Shown here: one piece after another, positions 4,352-9,988 of the stretch | Layout: every line of letters starts with the position of its first letter | Numbering within the stretch: the first letter of the stretch is position 1 | From: Eggerthellaceae bacterium | GTDB lineage: Bacteria; Actinomycetota; Coriobacteriia; Coriobacteriales; Eggerthellaceae | Direction: 5' to 3' | Length of the DNA: 9,988 bases | Assembly (NCBI GenBank): GCA_017559045.1 | Contig: JAFYTB010000013.1 | Coordinates: forward strand, 1 to 9,988 | Position numbers and translations under genes: made by a program | Notes under the pieces: generated by a model | What the model was told of the DNA's origin: nothing | The model's input: the letters and a program-made list of their open reading frames with translations, nothing else | Database searches by the model: none

Positions 4352-6160
4352 CTAATCGACGGGCAGCCAATCCTGTCCAACGATTACCAAAACATCGGTC
4401 TCAAACTTGTAGTAGCCCGTATCGCTGAGGAACGCGCGACCGACGCCCGCATCTTCCACGATGGCGAGAGCCGCATCTGCGTTCTTCGGATCGGAATACA
4501 CAACCAGAGTTTCGGGATACATGGCGCCATCGTCAGTGTTTCCAATGGCGTCAATAACATAGCCCTTTGCAGCCAAGAGTTCACCCATCTTGGCGCCCAT
4601 GCCGGTCACGCCGCCACCGTTGCGAATCTCGACGACAACCTTCGAGCGGTCGACGTCGATAACCTCCTCGGCCTTGTAGAGAGGATCGATGCCCGCTTCA
4701 ACATTGGCCATCATGTTTTCCCATTCGCCGCCGTAGGCCACGTAGCCACCACTTGCCTCATAACCGGGCATCAATGCCGAGTAGAAAGACAGGGTCTCGT
4801 AAGGCCTGAGCGATTTTCCGAGATCAAGCAGCTGGGAAGCGCTCCAATCGGTCTGAATGGATTCCGCAACATCGGCAACTACACCAGCAAAGTCAATGCC
4901 TTCGGAAATCAATGCGACACGCAGAAGCTCGAGGCAAAACGCAACGCGCGTGTTTTCACGAGCAGTAGCACCGCCCACGAGGTTATCTGCGCGAAGAACC
5001 GTAAGAGCAGATCGAGCGTTGAGCTGGCGCTCACCCGCCTCAAGATGCACGGTTCCCGCATCAGGATCGTCAACTTCCTCGGGTAGCGTGATGGTGACAT
5101 TCCCGAACAGATCAATCAGCTTCGCAATACCCGCGGTATCCGTTCTCACATAATGAGAAATGCCGACTCCCGCGAATTCTGCGATCTTGGTAATCAGCTC
5201 GGCATCGCCGCCCAAACCACGAGCCATGTACAGCGGATGATATTCGCCATCGGAAAGATGCACCGACAAGCTCGACGGAATACCGATCATAGTGATCAAG
5301 CGCGCTTCCTCATCGATGCGCGCAAGAATGTACGCATCGGTTTCAGCACCGCCAACAGAGGTTGCAGTACCCAGCTCCGCCGCGAACAAGGCGTAGTAAG
5401 CACCCTGATCAGGCTCGGCAACCAAAGCCTGCGCAGCGTTGGAATCAGCCAGAGAAAGCTTGGAGTCAGATGTCTTGAAGTAGGCGAACACACCTACGCC
5501 GACTGCCACTAGCGCAGCAAGAAGCAAAAGGAGAAGGACAACGGCGGCGCTTTTGACCTTCGACTTGCGCTGGACACCCTGGGTGTAACCCACTCGTCCG
5601 CTTCGACGACGGTACGCCGCATCGCTCTCGCCAGAAAGCGTCATAGGCTGAACGTAGTCCACGTAACCACGAGACGCCTGACGGCTCTTGCGTGTATTCG
5701 AGAATTCAACATGCGAGGCGTTCATCTGCTGCCCAGCGCGGCCCGAACGAACGGAACGCGAAGAACCACCGGTACGGGCAGAACGAACGGAGCCCTCGGT
5801 ACGGGTAGTACGAGCAGAGCCTTCACTGCGAGCAGCGCGAGCAGATACGTCGACTCGGGCAGAGCGAGCAGAGGCGTCGGCGCGAGCAGCACCAACAGAG
5901 CTGTCGATACGAGCGGAACGGGCGGAAGCATCGGTACGAGCGGTGCCAGCAGAGCCGCCTGCGCGAACAGAACGCGCAGAGTCGCTGGAAACCGTGGTTC
6001 GGCCGGCAGCTGAAGCGGCACCCGCATGGGAACCGCGGCTCGCATGGCTTCCACGAGTTGCACGACCAGCAGATGCTGCATGCGCGCCAGTGGTGTAATC
6101 CTCAGCGCGTCTTCTCGTGTGTCGAGGAGTCGCGTCAGAATTCCTTCTGCTATCAGGCAT
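4352..6160 (-). CDS. LytR-CpsA-Psr-like membrane protein with LytR_C domain and Arg/Ser repeat N-terminus
   Basis: LCP proteins transfer glycopolymers from undecaprenyl-phosphate carriers to peptidoglycan on the outer face of the membrane. This 602-residue protein has a cytoplasmic N-terminus of about 203 residues, a transmembrane helix (about 205-227, VVLLLLLLAALVAV core), a divergent LCP domain (about 252-425) and a LytR_C domain (about 506-597; VEIRNGGGVTG, IGNTDDGAMYPETLVVYSD). In the LCP part D275, R390 and R401/R405 could match known ligands, but the canonical IPRD motif is IPSS (294-297) and the GvD motif is not apparent. The N-terminus carries nine tandem nonapeptides (61-141). The ATG at 6160 follows GAGG by 8 bases and lies 17 bases after the murA stop, so the two genes form an operon for envelope assembly. 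Class is well supported; catalytic activity is uncertain. Confidence 0.85.
   Translation of the reverse strand: MPDSRRNSDATPRHTRRRAEDYTTGAHAASAGRATRGSHASRGSHAGAASAAGRTTVSSDSARSVRAGGSAGTARTDASARSARIDSSVGAARADASARSARVDVSARAARSEGSARTTRTEGSVRSARTGGSSRSVRSGRAGQQMNASHVEFSNTRKSRQASRGYVDYVQPMTLSGESDAAYRRRSGRVGYTQGVQRKSKVKSAAVVLLLLLLAALVAVGVGVFAYFKTSDSKLSLADSNAAQALVAEPDQGAYYALFAAELGTATSVGGAETDAYILARIDEEARLITMIGIPSSLSVHLSDGEYHPLYMARGLGGDAELITKIAEFAGVGISHYVRTDTAGIAKLIDLFGNVTITLPEEVDDPDAGTVHLEAGERQLNARSALTVLRADNLVGGATARENTRVAFCLELLRVALISEGIDFAGVVADVAESIQTDWSASQLLDLGKSLRPYETLSFYSALMPGYEASGGYVAYGGEWENMMANVEAGIDPLYKAEEVIDVDRSKVVVEIRNGGGVTGMGAKMGELLAAKGYVIDAIGNTDDGAMYPETLVVYSDPKNADAALAIVEDAGVGRAFLSDTGYYKFETDVLVIVGQDWLPVD
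5738..5980 (-). repeat. Nine tandem nonapeptide (27-bp) repeats in the LCP-like gene
   Basis: Residues 61-141 divide without gaps into nine units of nine residues, for example SARSARIDS, SARSARVDV, SARAARSEG and SARTTRTEG. Ser at unit position 1 and Arg at position 6 are invariant (9/9); Arg at position 3 occurs in 7/9. The block has 17 Arg, no Lys and few hydrophobic residues, so it is basic and probably disordered in the cytoplasm. The DNA copies have drifted but keep the 27-base period. Confidence 0.85.
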
Positions 6161-6177
6161 TACGAATACCTCGATCG

Positions 6178-7449
6178 CTAATCGATCAGCTCGCGCCTAA
6201 CATCGGCACCAAGCGATGCAAGCTTGCCGACGTAGTCTTCGTAACCGCGATCGATATGACGGATCTCATGAACACGGGTCTCGCCCTCAGCATCAATTCC
6301 AGCCAGAACAAGAGCCGCACCAGCGCGCAGATCAGTCGAGGAAACAGGGGCGCCCTGGAGACGACCCACGCCACGAACGATTGCATGATGATCCTCGATG
6401 GTAATGTCGCCGCCCATGCGTCCAAGCTCTGCGGCAAACATGAATCGATTCTCAAAGACGTTCTCGGTAATGACGGAGGTACCCTCAGCGCGTGCCGTCA
6501 GAAGCATGAACTGAGCCTGAAGATCGGTGGGGAAACCAGGATGCGGCAGAGTCTGAATCTCGGTGGCCACAAGGGGCTTCGTACGAGAAACGGTAATCCA
6601 GTCCTCACCCGTCTCAACATCGCAACCCATAGCGCGAAGCTTGAAGATTGCCATGCGAAGGAACGAGGGGTCAATACCGCGAACCGTCACGGGGCCGCCC
6701 ATAAGCGCACCGCCAGCAAGGAAGGTACCAGCCTCAATGCGATCGCCAACCGTCGTGTGCTCACACGGACCGAAAGACTCAGAGGGCACGCCCTCGATCT
6801 CGATGATGGAGCTACCAGCACCTTCGATCTTTGCACCCATGGAGATAAGCATCTGAGCGAGATCCTCGATCTCGGGCTCACGGGCAGCGTTCTCGATAAC
6901 GGTCTTGCCTTCTGCGGCGACAGCGGCCATCAGGAGGTTCTCGGTAGCACCCACGCTCGGGAAGCTGAGCGTCACATGTGCGCCATGCAGCCCGTTAGGC
7001 GTGCTAGCAAGCAAGTCGCCATGCTCGACGTCGAACTTAACGCCAAGAGCCTCGAGGCCAACCAGATGCATGTCAATCTTACGCGCACCGATCTGGCAAC
7101 CACCCGGCATAGCCACGTGAGCCTTGCCAAAGCGGCCGATCAGCGGACCGAGAACGGAAATGCTTGCGCGCATCTTGGAAACAAGCTCATAAGGAGTCTT
7201 GTAGCTGTCGACGGAAGCCGTGTCGATGATGAGAGTGTGGCCGTCGCGCTCAACAGTCGCACCAAGACGCGTAAGGACTTCGCTCATGATGGCGATGTCA
7301 GAAATGAAAGGAACGTTATGAAGAATGGTCTTACCACGTCCAAGAAGAGTAGCCGCCATGAGTTTGAGCGCCGAATTCTTAGCGCCGGAAACCCATACCT
7401 CACCCTTCAGCGTACCATTGCCGCGTACGACGATGATCTCTTCAGACAT
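6178..7449 (-). CDS. murA: UDP-N-acetylglucosamine 1-carboxyvinyltransferase
   Basis: MurA joins enolpyruvate from PEP to UDP-GlcNAc, the first committed cytosolic step of peptidoglycan synthesis. The 423-residue product matches the family length and two-lobed inverted alpha/beta fold. Key residues are present: K24 in SGAKNSALK, the PEP-attacking C118 in MPGGCQIGARKIDMH (Cys rather than the Asp that gives fosfomycin resistance), the FPTDLQAQF segment with the general-base Asp, and the closing DRGYEDYVGKL. I chose ATG 7449, which has GGAAAGG 6 bases upstream; a GTG at 7464 extends the frame by five residues but lies upstream of that site. It is followed after 17 bases by the LCP-like gene. Its promoter appears to overlap the tsf terminator. 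Confidence 0.97.
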   Translation of the reverse strand: MSEEIIVVRGNGTLKGEVWVSGAKNSALKLMAATLLGRGKTILHNVPFISDIAIMSEVLTRLGATVERDGHTLIIDTASVDSYKTPYELVSKMRASISVLGPLIGRFGKAHVAMPGGCQIGARKIDMHLVGLEALGVKFDVEHGDLLASTPNGLHGAHVTLSFPSVGATENLLMAAVAAEGKTVIENAAREPEIEDLAQMLISMGAKIEGAGSSIIEIEGVPSESFGPCEHTTVGDRIEAGTFLAGGALMGGPVTVRGIDPSFLRMAIFKLRAMGCDVETGEDWITVSRTKPLVATEIQTLPHPGFPTDLQAQFMLLTARAEGTSVITENVFENRFMFAAELGRMGGDITIEDHHAIVRGVGRLQGAPVSSTDLRAGAALVLAGIDAEGETRVHEIRHIDRGYEDYVGKLASLGADVRRELID

Positions 7450-7482
7450 ACCAGACCTTTCCACAGCGTTTCTTTGTCCATG

Positions 7483-7488
7483 ATTATA
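7483..7488 (-). promoter_or_regulatory. Perfect -10 box for murA inside the tsf terminator tail
   Basis: The minus strand reads TATAAT at 7488-7483, immediately after the terminator stem, giving a transcript start near 7476 and a leader of about 27 bases. The -35 position (17-base spacer) falls in the terminator loop and reads TCAATT, a weak match. Confidence 0.45.
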
Positions 7489-7527
7489 AAGAAAGGCCCG
7501 ATCGAAATTGACGATCGGGCCTTTCTT
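7489..7527 (-). terminator. Strong intrinsic terminator after tsf
   Basis: A perfect 16-bp stem (AAGAAAGGCCCGATCG and its complement) with a 7-base loop. The T-rich end of the stem plus the following TATAAT-containing sequence supplies the T-tract on the minus strand. It is the strongest hairpin in the window and separates rpsB-tsf from murA. Confidence 0.88.
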
Positions 7528-7610
7528 CCAAAGTTTCTCTACTCAAGCCACGTTCCGAGTTATTGAGGCCGACGCTTAAGCGCAGCCAAACATGGCATTG
7601 AGGAAGGTCG

Positions 7611-7627
7611 CCGTCACTTTATGACGG
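7611..7627 (-). other. Small hairpin just after the tsf stop codon
   Basis: A perfect 6-bp stem CCGTCA / TGACGG with a 5-base loop starts 6 bases beyond the tsf stop. There is no T-tract, so it is not a terminator; it could protect the mRNA 3' end. The rest of 7528-7610 holds a 10-bp palindrome CGCTTAAGCG (7573-7582) and no gene that I can support. Confidence 0.4.
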
Positions 7628-7633
7628 AAACCA

Positions 7634-8494
7634 TTAAGCACCGAGGCCGAAGCGCAGGAAGCTCTTGACGACGATGGTGCCACCGAGAGCCTTTGCGCAC
7701 TCAGCGACGTACTGGTTGACGGTCTGGTCACCGTTCTTGACGAAGGCCTGCTCGGTGAGGCAGTTCTCCTTGTAGAACTTCTCCATACGGCCCTCAGCCA
7801 TCTTCTGCTGGATGTTCTCGGGCTTGCCGGACTCAGCAGCCTGTGCCTTGTAGATTGCCATCTCGCGCTCAGCAACCTCAGCGGGGACATCCTCGCGGGT
7901 AGCGGAAACCGGGTTGATAGCAGCAACCTGCATAGCGAGGTCGCGGCCGCACTTCTGGAAGTCCTCAGCAGCAGCGTCGACACCCTCGAGACCGAAGGAA
8001 ACGAGAACGCCGATCTTGCCAGCGCCGTGGACGTATGCAGCAACACCGTCAGCCTCGACGATCTGAACGCGGCTGATCTGGATGTTCTCGCCCATCACGT
8101 GGATAGCGTCGGTCAGGATAGCCTCAACGGTCTCGCCCTCGAACTCAGCAGCCTTGAGAGCCTCGACATCGGTAGCCTTAGCAGCCAGAGCAGCACGAGC
8201 GATACGCTCAGCGTAAGCCTGGAACTTGTCGTTGATAGCAACGAAGTCGGTCTCGCAGTTGATCTCGACGACAACGCCGGTCTTGCAATCCTCGGAGACG
8301 AGAGCAACGATGGTACCCTCGTTGGTAGCGCGGCCAGCCTTCTTAGCAACAGCAGCGAGGCCACGGGTGCGCAGAACGTCAACAGCCTTGTCGAGGTCGC
8401 CGTCGACCTCGGTCAGAGCCTTCTTGCACTCCATCATGCCAGCGCCAGTCATCTCGCGCAGTTCCTTGACCATTGCAGCGGTAATAGCAGCCAT
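7634..8494 (-). CDS. tsf: Translation elongation factor Ts
   Basis: EF-Ts is the guanine-nucleotide exchange factor that releases GDP from EF-Tu in the cytosol. The 286 residues fit the family. The N-terminal UBA-like domain (1-55) has VKELREMTGAGMMECKKAL, and the exchange core has the signature INCETDFVAIND with T82-D83-F84, whose Asp-Phe pair contacts EF-Tu. The C-terminal coiled-coil and core follow (PENIQQKMAEGRMEKFYKE, then the GGTIVVKSFLRF end). ATG 8494 follows AAAGGA; an upstream in-frame extension to 8518 lies within the intergenic hairpin and is rejected. It follows rpsB after 70 bases, the common bacterial order. Downstream is a strong terminator and not pyrH, as often seen. Confidence 0.98.
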   Translation of the reverse strand: MAAITAAMVKELREMTGAGMMECKKALTEVDGDLDKAVDVLRTRGLAAVAKKAGRATNEGTIVALVSEDCKTGVVVEINCETDFVAINDKFQAYAERIARAALAAKATDVEALKAAEFEGETVEAILTDAIHVMGENIQISRVQIVEADGVAAYVHGAGKIGVLVSFGLEGVDAAAEDFQKCGRDLAMQVAAINPVSATREDVPAEVAEREMAIYKAQAAESGKPENIQQKMAEGRMEKFYKENCLTEQAFVKNGDQTVNQYVAECAKALGGTIVVKSFLRFGLGA

Positions 8495-8517
8495 AGCTCT
8501 ATCCTTTCTGTAGAACA

Positions 8518-8548
8518 ATTGGTTGCGACCAATTAAGCCGCAACCAAT
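8518..8548 (-). promoter_or_regulatory. Alternative hairpins in the rpsB-tsf spacer
   Basis: The spacer holds a 10-bp perfect stem (ATTGGTTGCG 8518-8527 with CGCAACCAAT 8539-8548, 11-base loop). The outer ATTGGT can instead pair with the nearer ACCAAT (8528-8533) in a tight 6-bp stem with loop TGCG. The two structures exclude each other. No real T-tract follows, and the tsf ribosome binding site comes about 10 bases later, so it may tune tsf translation, transcript processing or partial attenuation. Confidence 0.6.
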
Positions 8549-8564
8549 CTGTACTTAGTAAAAG

Positions 8565-9308
8565 TTACTCAGCCTCGACAGCCTCAGCAGCCTCGACAGC
8601 CTCGCCCATCTCAGCGGCGGTAACAGGCTCGCCGATGCCAGCGACGACAGCGTCAGCGATGAACTCAGCCATCATGCGGACGGAACGGATTGCGTCGTCG
8701 TTAGCCGGGATGCCGAAATCGACGTCGTCCGGGTCGCAGTTGGTGTCAAGGGTGCCGACAACAGCGATGCCGAGACGCTTAGCCTCGCGGATAGCGATCT
8801 CCTCGCGGTTGGTGTCGATAACGAAGATGGCGTCGGGGGTGCGCTTCATGTTGCGGATACCGTTGAGGTTAGCCTGCAGCTTGCCGAGCTCCTTGTGCAG
8901 AAGGATCTGCTCCTTCTTGGGCAGGAGAGCCATGCGGCCGTCAGCGTCCATAGCCTCGAGCTCCTCCATGCGCTGAACGCGAGTGCGGATGGTGACGAAG
9001 TTGGTCATCATGCCGCCGAGCCAACGAGCGTTGACGTAGGGCATGCCGCAACGGTTAGCAGCGTCAGCAACGGCCTCCTGAGCCTGCTTCTTGGTGCCGA
9101 CGAAGAGAACGGTGCCACCCTTCTTAGCGAGGTCGGACACGAAGGTGTAAGCCTTGTCCATGCCGATGAGGGTCTGCTTAAGGTCGATGATGTAGATATC
9201 ACCACGGTTGCCGAAGATGTACGGCTTCATCTTGGGGTTCCAGCGACGGGTCTGATGACCGAAGTGGGTGCCTGCGTCAAGCAGGGTGGAAATGCTAATC
9301 TTAGCCAT
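8565..9308 (-). CDS. rpsB: 30S ribosomal protein S2
   Basis: S2 binds the head-body junction of the small subunit and is needed for S1-type interaction and initiation. The 247-residue product opens MAKISISTLLDAGTHFGHQT, the family hallmark, and continues with RRWNPKMKPYIFG, TNFVTIRTR and DAIFVIDTNREEIAIREA, ending its core near residue 225. The last ~24 residues are an acidic Ala/Glu tail (AVEAAEAVEAE) not needed for the S2 fold and nearly identical to the end of L31 in this window. I chose ATG 9308 because GGAG lies 8-9 bases upstream; the open frame to 9389 is leader. It is first in the rpsB-tsf operon, with its own promoter and leader. Confidence 0.98.
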   Translation of the reverse strand: MAKISISTLLDAGTHFGHQTRRWNPKMKPYIFGNRGDIYIIDLKQTLIGMDKAYTFVSDLAKKGGTVLFVGTKKQAQEAVADAANRCGMPYVNARWLGGMMTNFVTIRTRVQRMEELEAMDADGRMALLPKKEQILLHKELGKLQANLNGIRNMKRTPDAIFVIDTNREEIAIREAKRLGIAVVGTLDTNCDPDDVDFGIPANDDAIRSVRMMAEFIADAVVAGIGEPVTAAEMGEAVEAAEAVEAE

Positions 9309-9416
9309 TCCTATTTCTCCATTCGTTAGTCCTCTGCCCATGGTCATCCCTGCGACCGCAGCCTTTTCCGGTGGCCACTCGCGGTGCAAGTCACATGGAC
9401 ATGTGAAATTTACAAC
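9309..9416 (-). promoter_or_regulatory. rpsB 5' leader with hairpin
   Basis: About 108 untranslated bases separate the predicted transcript start from the S2 start codon. Near the 5' end is a perfect inverted repeat TCACATG-GA-CATGTGA (9391-9406). A second small inverted repeat CTGCG-N2-CGCAG lies at 9350-9361. S2 leaders often mediate feedback by S2 on its own mRNA; that this one does is inference. Confidence 0.45.
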
Positions 9417-9422
9417 CCGTCA

Positions 9423-9451
9423 AGTATAGGTTTCCAAAAGCACTAATGCAA
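9423..9451 (-). promoter_or_regulatory. rpsB promoter
   Basis: On the minus strand TTGCAT (9451-9446) and TATACT (9428-9423) are separated by 17 bases. This TTGCA-type -35 resembles the rpmE one. A perfect 16-bp palindrome lies 13 bases further upstream. Confidence 0.6.
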
Positions 9452-9464
9452 GTCCTAATCTGCG

Positions 9465-9480
9465 GAAATATCGATATTTC
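9465..9480. promoter_or_regulatory. Perfect 16-bp palindrome upstream of rpsB
   Basis: GAAATATCGATATTTC is fully self-complementary with no spacer and is AT-rich against a GC-rich background. It sits upstream of the rpsB -35 and in the divergent region shared with the helix-turn-helix gene. It may be a protein-binding site; no known regulator is recognised. Confidence 0.45.
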
Positions 9481-9569
9481 GTAGTCGCGGCATCGTGCAC
9501 GTAAAGCACACTCCCCCGCTCGGAAATTCGCCTCCGAAGCTCCGATAACCCTGAGTAAATTGGTCAGAC

Positions 9570-9589
9570 TTGTGGATTATATTCCACAG
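9570..9589. promoter_or_regulatory. Rex/CRP-like inverted repeat before the helix-turn-helix gene
   Basis: TGTGGA-N6-TCCACA (9571-9588) is a perfect inverted repeat with TATATT (9578-9583), a possible -10 box, at its centre. With flanking bases it matches 11 of the 14 specified positions of the Rex operator TTGTGAA-N6-TTCACAA as I recall it. It lies 34 bases before the ATG of the XRE gene. It could equally be the XRE protein's own operator. No good -35 accompanies the -10. Confidence 0.45.
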
Positions 9590-9622
9590 TTTCAGAAGGC
9601 GCTCTGGCTATCGTTTCACCCC

Positions 9623-9931
9623 ATGAAGCATACGAGGACGCATACGATTTTTCATAAGCAAATCGGTATCAACGTGGGCATTATCCGAGAAGAAAAGGGT
9701 TTGTCCCAGACCGATCTTGCCCTTCGTACGGGTATCGATAGGTCCTATATCAATCGTTTGGAAAACGCGAGGGCAAACTGGAGCGTTGACCATCTCATCA
9801 CCGTTGCCGACGGCCTCGACGTCCCCATAACCAAGCTATTTGATGGACTAGATCAGTGTCCGCCTCGCGACGTAGATCCCTTCGACTACGCGATATCCGG
9901 CATCGCCACACGCGAAAGCGCAGATCAGTAA
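9623..9931 (+). CDS. XRE-family helix-turn-helix transcriptional regulator
   Basis: The 102-residue protein is built around one Cro/C1-type DNA-binding domain (about residues 14-75). It has IGINVGIIREEKGLSQTDLA as helices 1-2, TGIDRSYINRLENAR as the recognition helix, and SVDHLITVADGLDVPITKLF closing the domain. About 27 polar residues follow, with no sensor or enzyme domain. It is the only complete plus-strand gene and is divergent from rpsB. Start choice is uncertain: ATG 9623 has no clear Shine-Dalgarno, while the frame is open from TTG 9560 (123 residues), but that longer form would include the inverted repeat. Regulators of this kind often control themselves and adjacent genes. Targets cannot be read from the sequence. 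Confidence 0.85.
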   Translation: MKHTRTHTIFHKQIGINVGIIREEKGLSQTDLALRTGIDRSYINRLENARANWSVDHLITVADGLDVPITKLFDGLDQCPPRDVDPFDYAISGIATRESADQ

Positions 9932-9949
9932 ACGCAAGAGGTGTGTCAG

Positions 9950-9988
9950 ATGAAGGGCGGGGGCGTGTCGCCTGGCGGGGGTGAATTA
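9950..9988 (+). CDS. Possible start of a further plus-strand gene, cut by window edge
   Basis: An ATG at 9950 is preceded by AAGAGG with 8 bases spacing and stays open for 13 codons to the edge (MKGGGVSPGGGEL). It begins 18 bases after the stop of the XRE gene, as expected for a second gene in the same operon. The Gly-rich start is not recognisable, and the stretch is too short to prove coding. Confidence 0.4.
   Translation, partial: MKGGGVSPGGGEL

Noticed and set aside
5688..6098. Repeat-rich frames on both strands opposite or overlapping the LCP N-terminus
   Set aside because: The 27-bp periodic DNA gives repetitive open frames in several phases; only the minus frame continues into a membrane helix and known domains and has a ribosome binding site.
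6058..7566. A 502-codon plus-strand frame antisense to murA and the LCP gene start
   Set aside because: murA on the minus strand has all catalytic motifs; the plus frame has no recognisable domain and arises because biased codons leave few stops on the opposite strand.
7576..8046. A 156-codon minus-strand frame overlapping the tsf 3' half
   Set aside because: Out-of-frame Ser/Arg-rich shadow of tsf with no motif.
9309..9389. A 27-residue N-terminal extension of S2
   Set aside because: S2 proteins begin at the MAKIS start, which has a ribosome binding site; the upstream stretch is leader RNA.

Overview
The window looks like a chromosomal housekeeping region of a strictly anaerobic actinobacterium, most likely class Coriobacteriia. 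This is inferred from the actinobacterial (GlnA2-like) glutamine synthetase, the class I desulfoferrodoxin, the Ala/Lys/Glu-rich tail on ribosomal protein L31, and the mid-to-high GC composition with biased codon use. No rRNA, tRNA, CRISPR array, insertion sequence, integrase or phage gene is visible. Ten genes lie on the minus strand (1-9308); one small regulator and the start of a possible further gene lie on the plus strand at the right edge.

Read in the direction of minus-strand transcription (right to left): rpsB-tsf (8565-9308, 7634-8494) encode S2 and EF-Ts, with a promoter and hairpin-bearing leader before rpsB, a switch-like pair of alternative hairpins between the genes, and a strong terminator after tsf. 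Next come murA (6178-7449) and, 17 bases on, a large LytR-CpsA-Psr-like membrane protein (4352-6160) with an Arg/Ser nonapeptide repeat in its cytoplasmic part; both belong to envelope assembly. A NifU-C domain protein (4063-4293) has its own extended -10 promoter and terminator. A Cys-rich small protein (3699-3989), a small zinc-ribbon protein (3396-3620) and lgt (2570-3406) follow; the last two overlap by 11 bases. Desulfoferrodoxin (1932-2312) has a palindrome across its promoter, L31 (1325-1741) has a structured leader, and a truncated glutamine synthetase (1-1157) runs off the left edge.

The rpsB promoter region is divergent from an XRE-type helix-turn-helix gene (9623-9931). The roughly 310-base divergent region holds the rpsB promoter and leader, a perfect 16-bp palindrome and a Rex/CRP-like inverted repeat. 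A short reading frame with a good ribosome binding site (9950-9988) suggests another plus-strand gene entering at the right edge.

I see no obvious new defence or mobile system. The points most worth following are a glutamine synthetase whose flap glutamate is replaced by glycine, the nine-copy nonapeptide repeat on a catalytically eroded LCP protein, matching acidic tails on two ribosomal proteins, and several unassigned palindromic operators.
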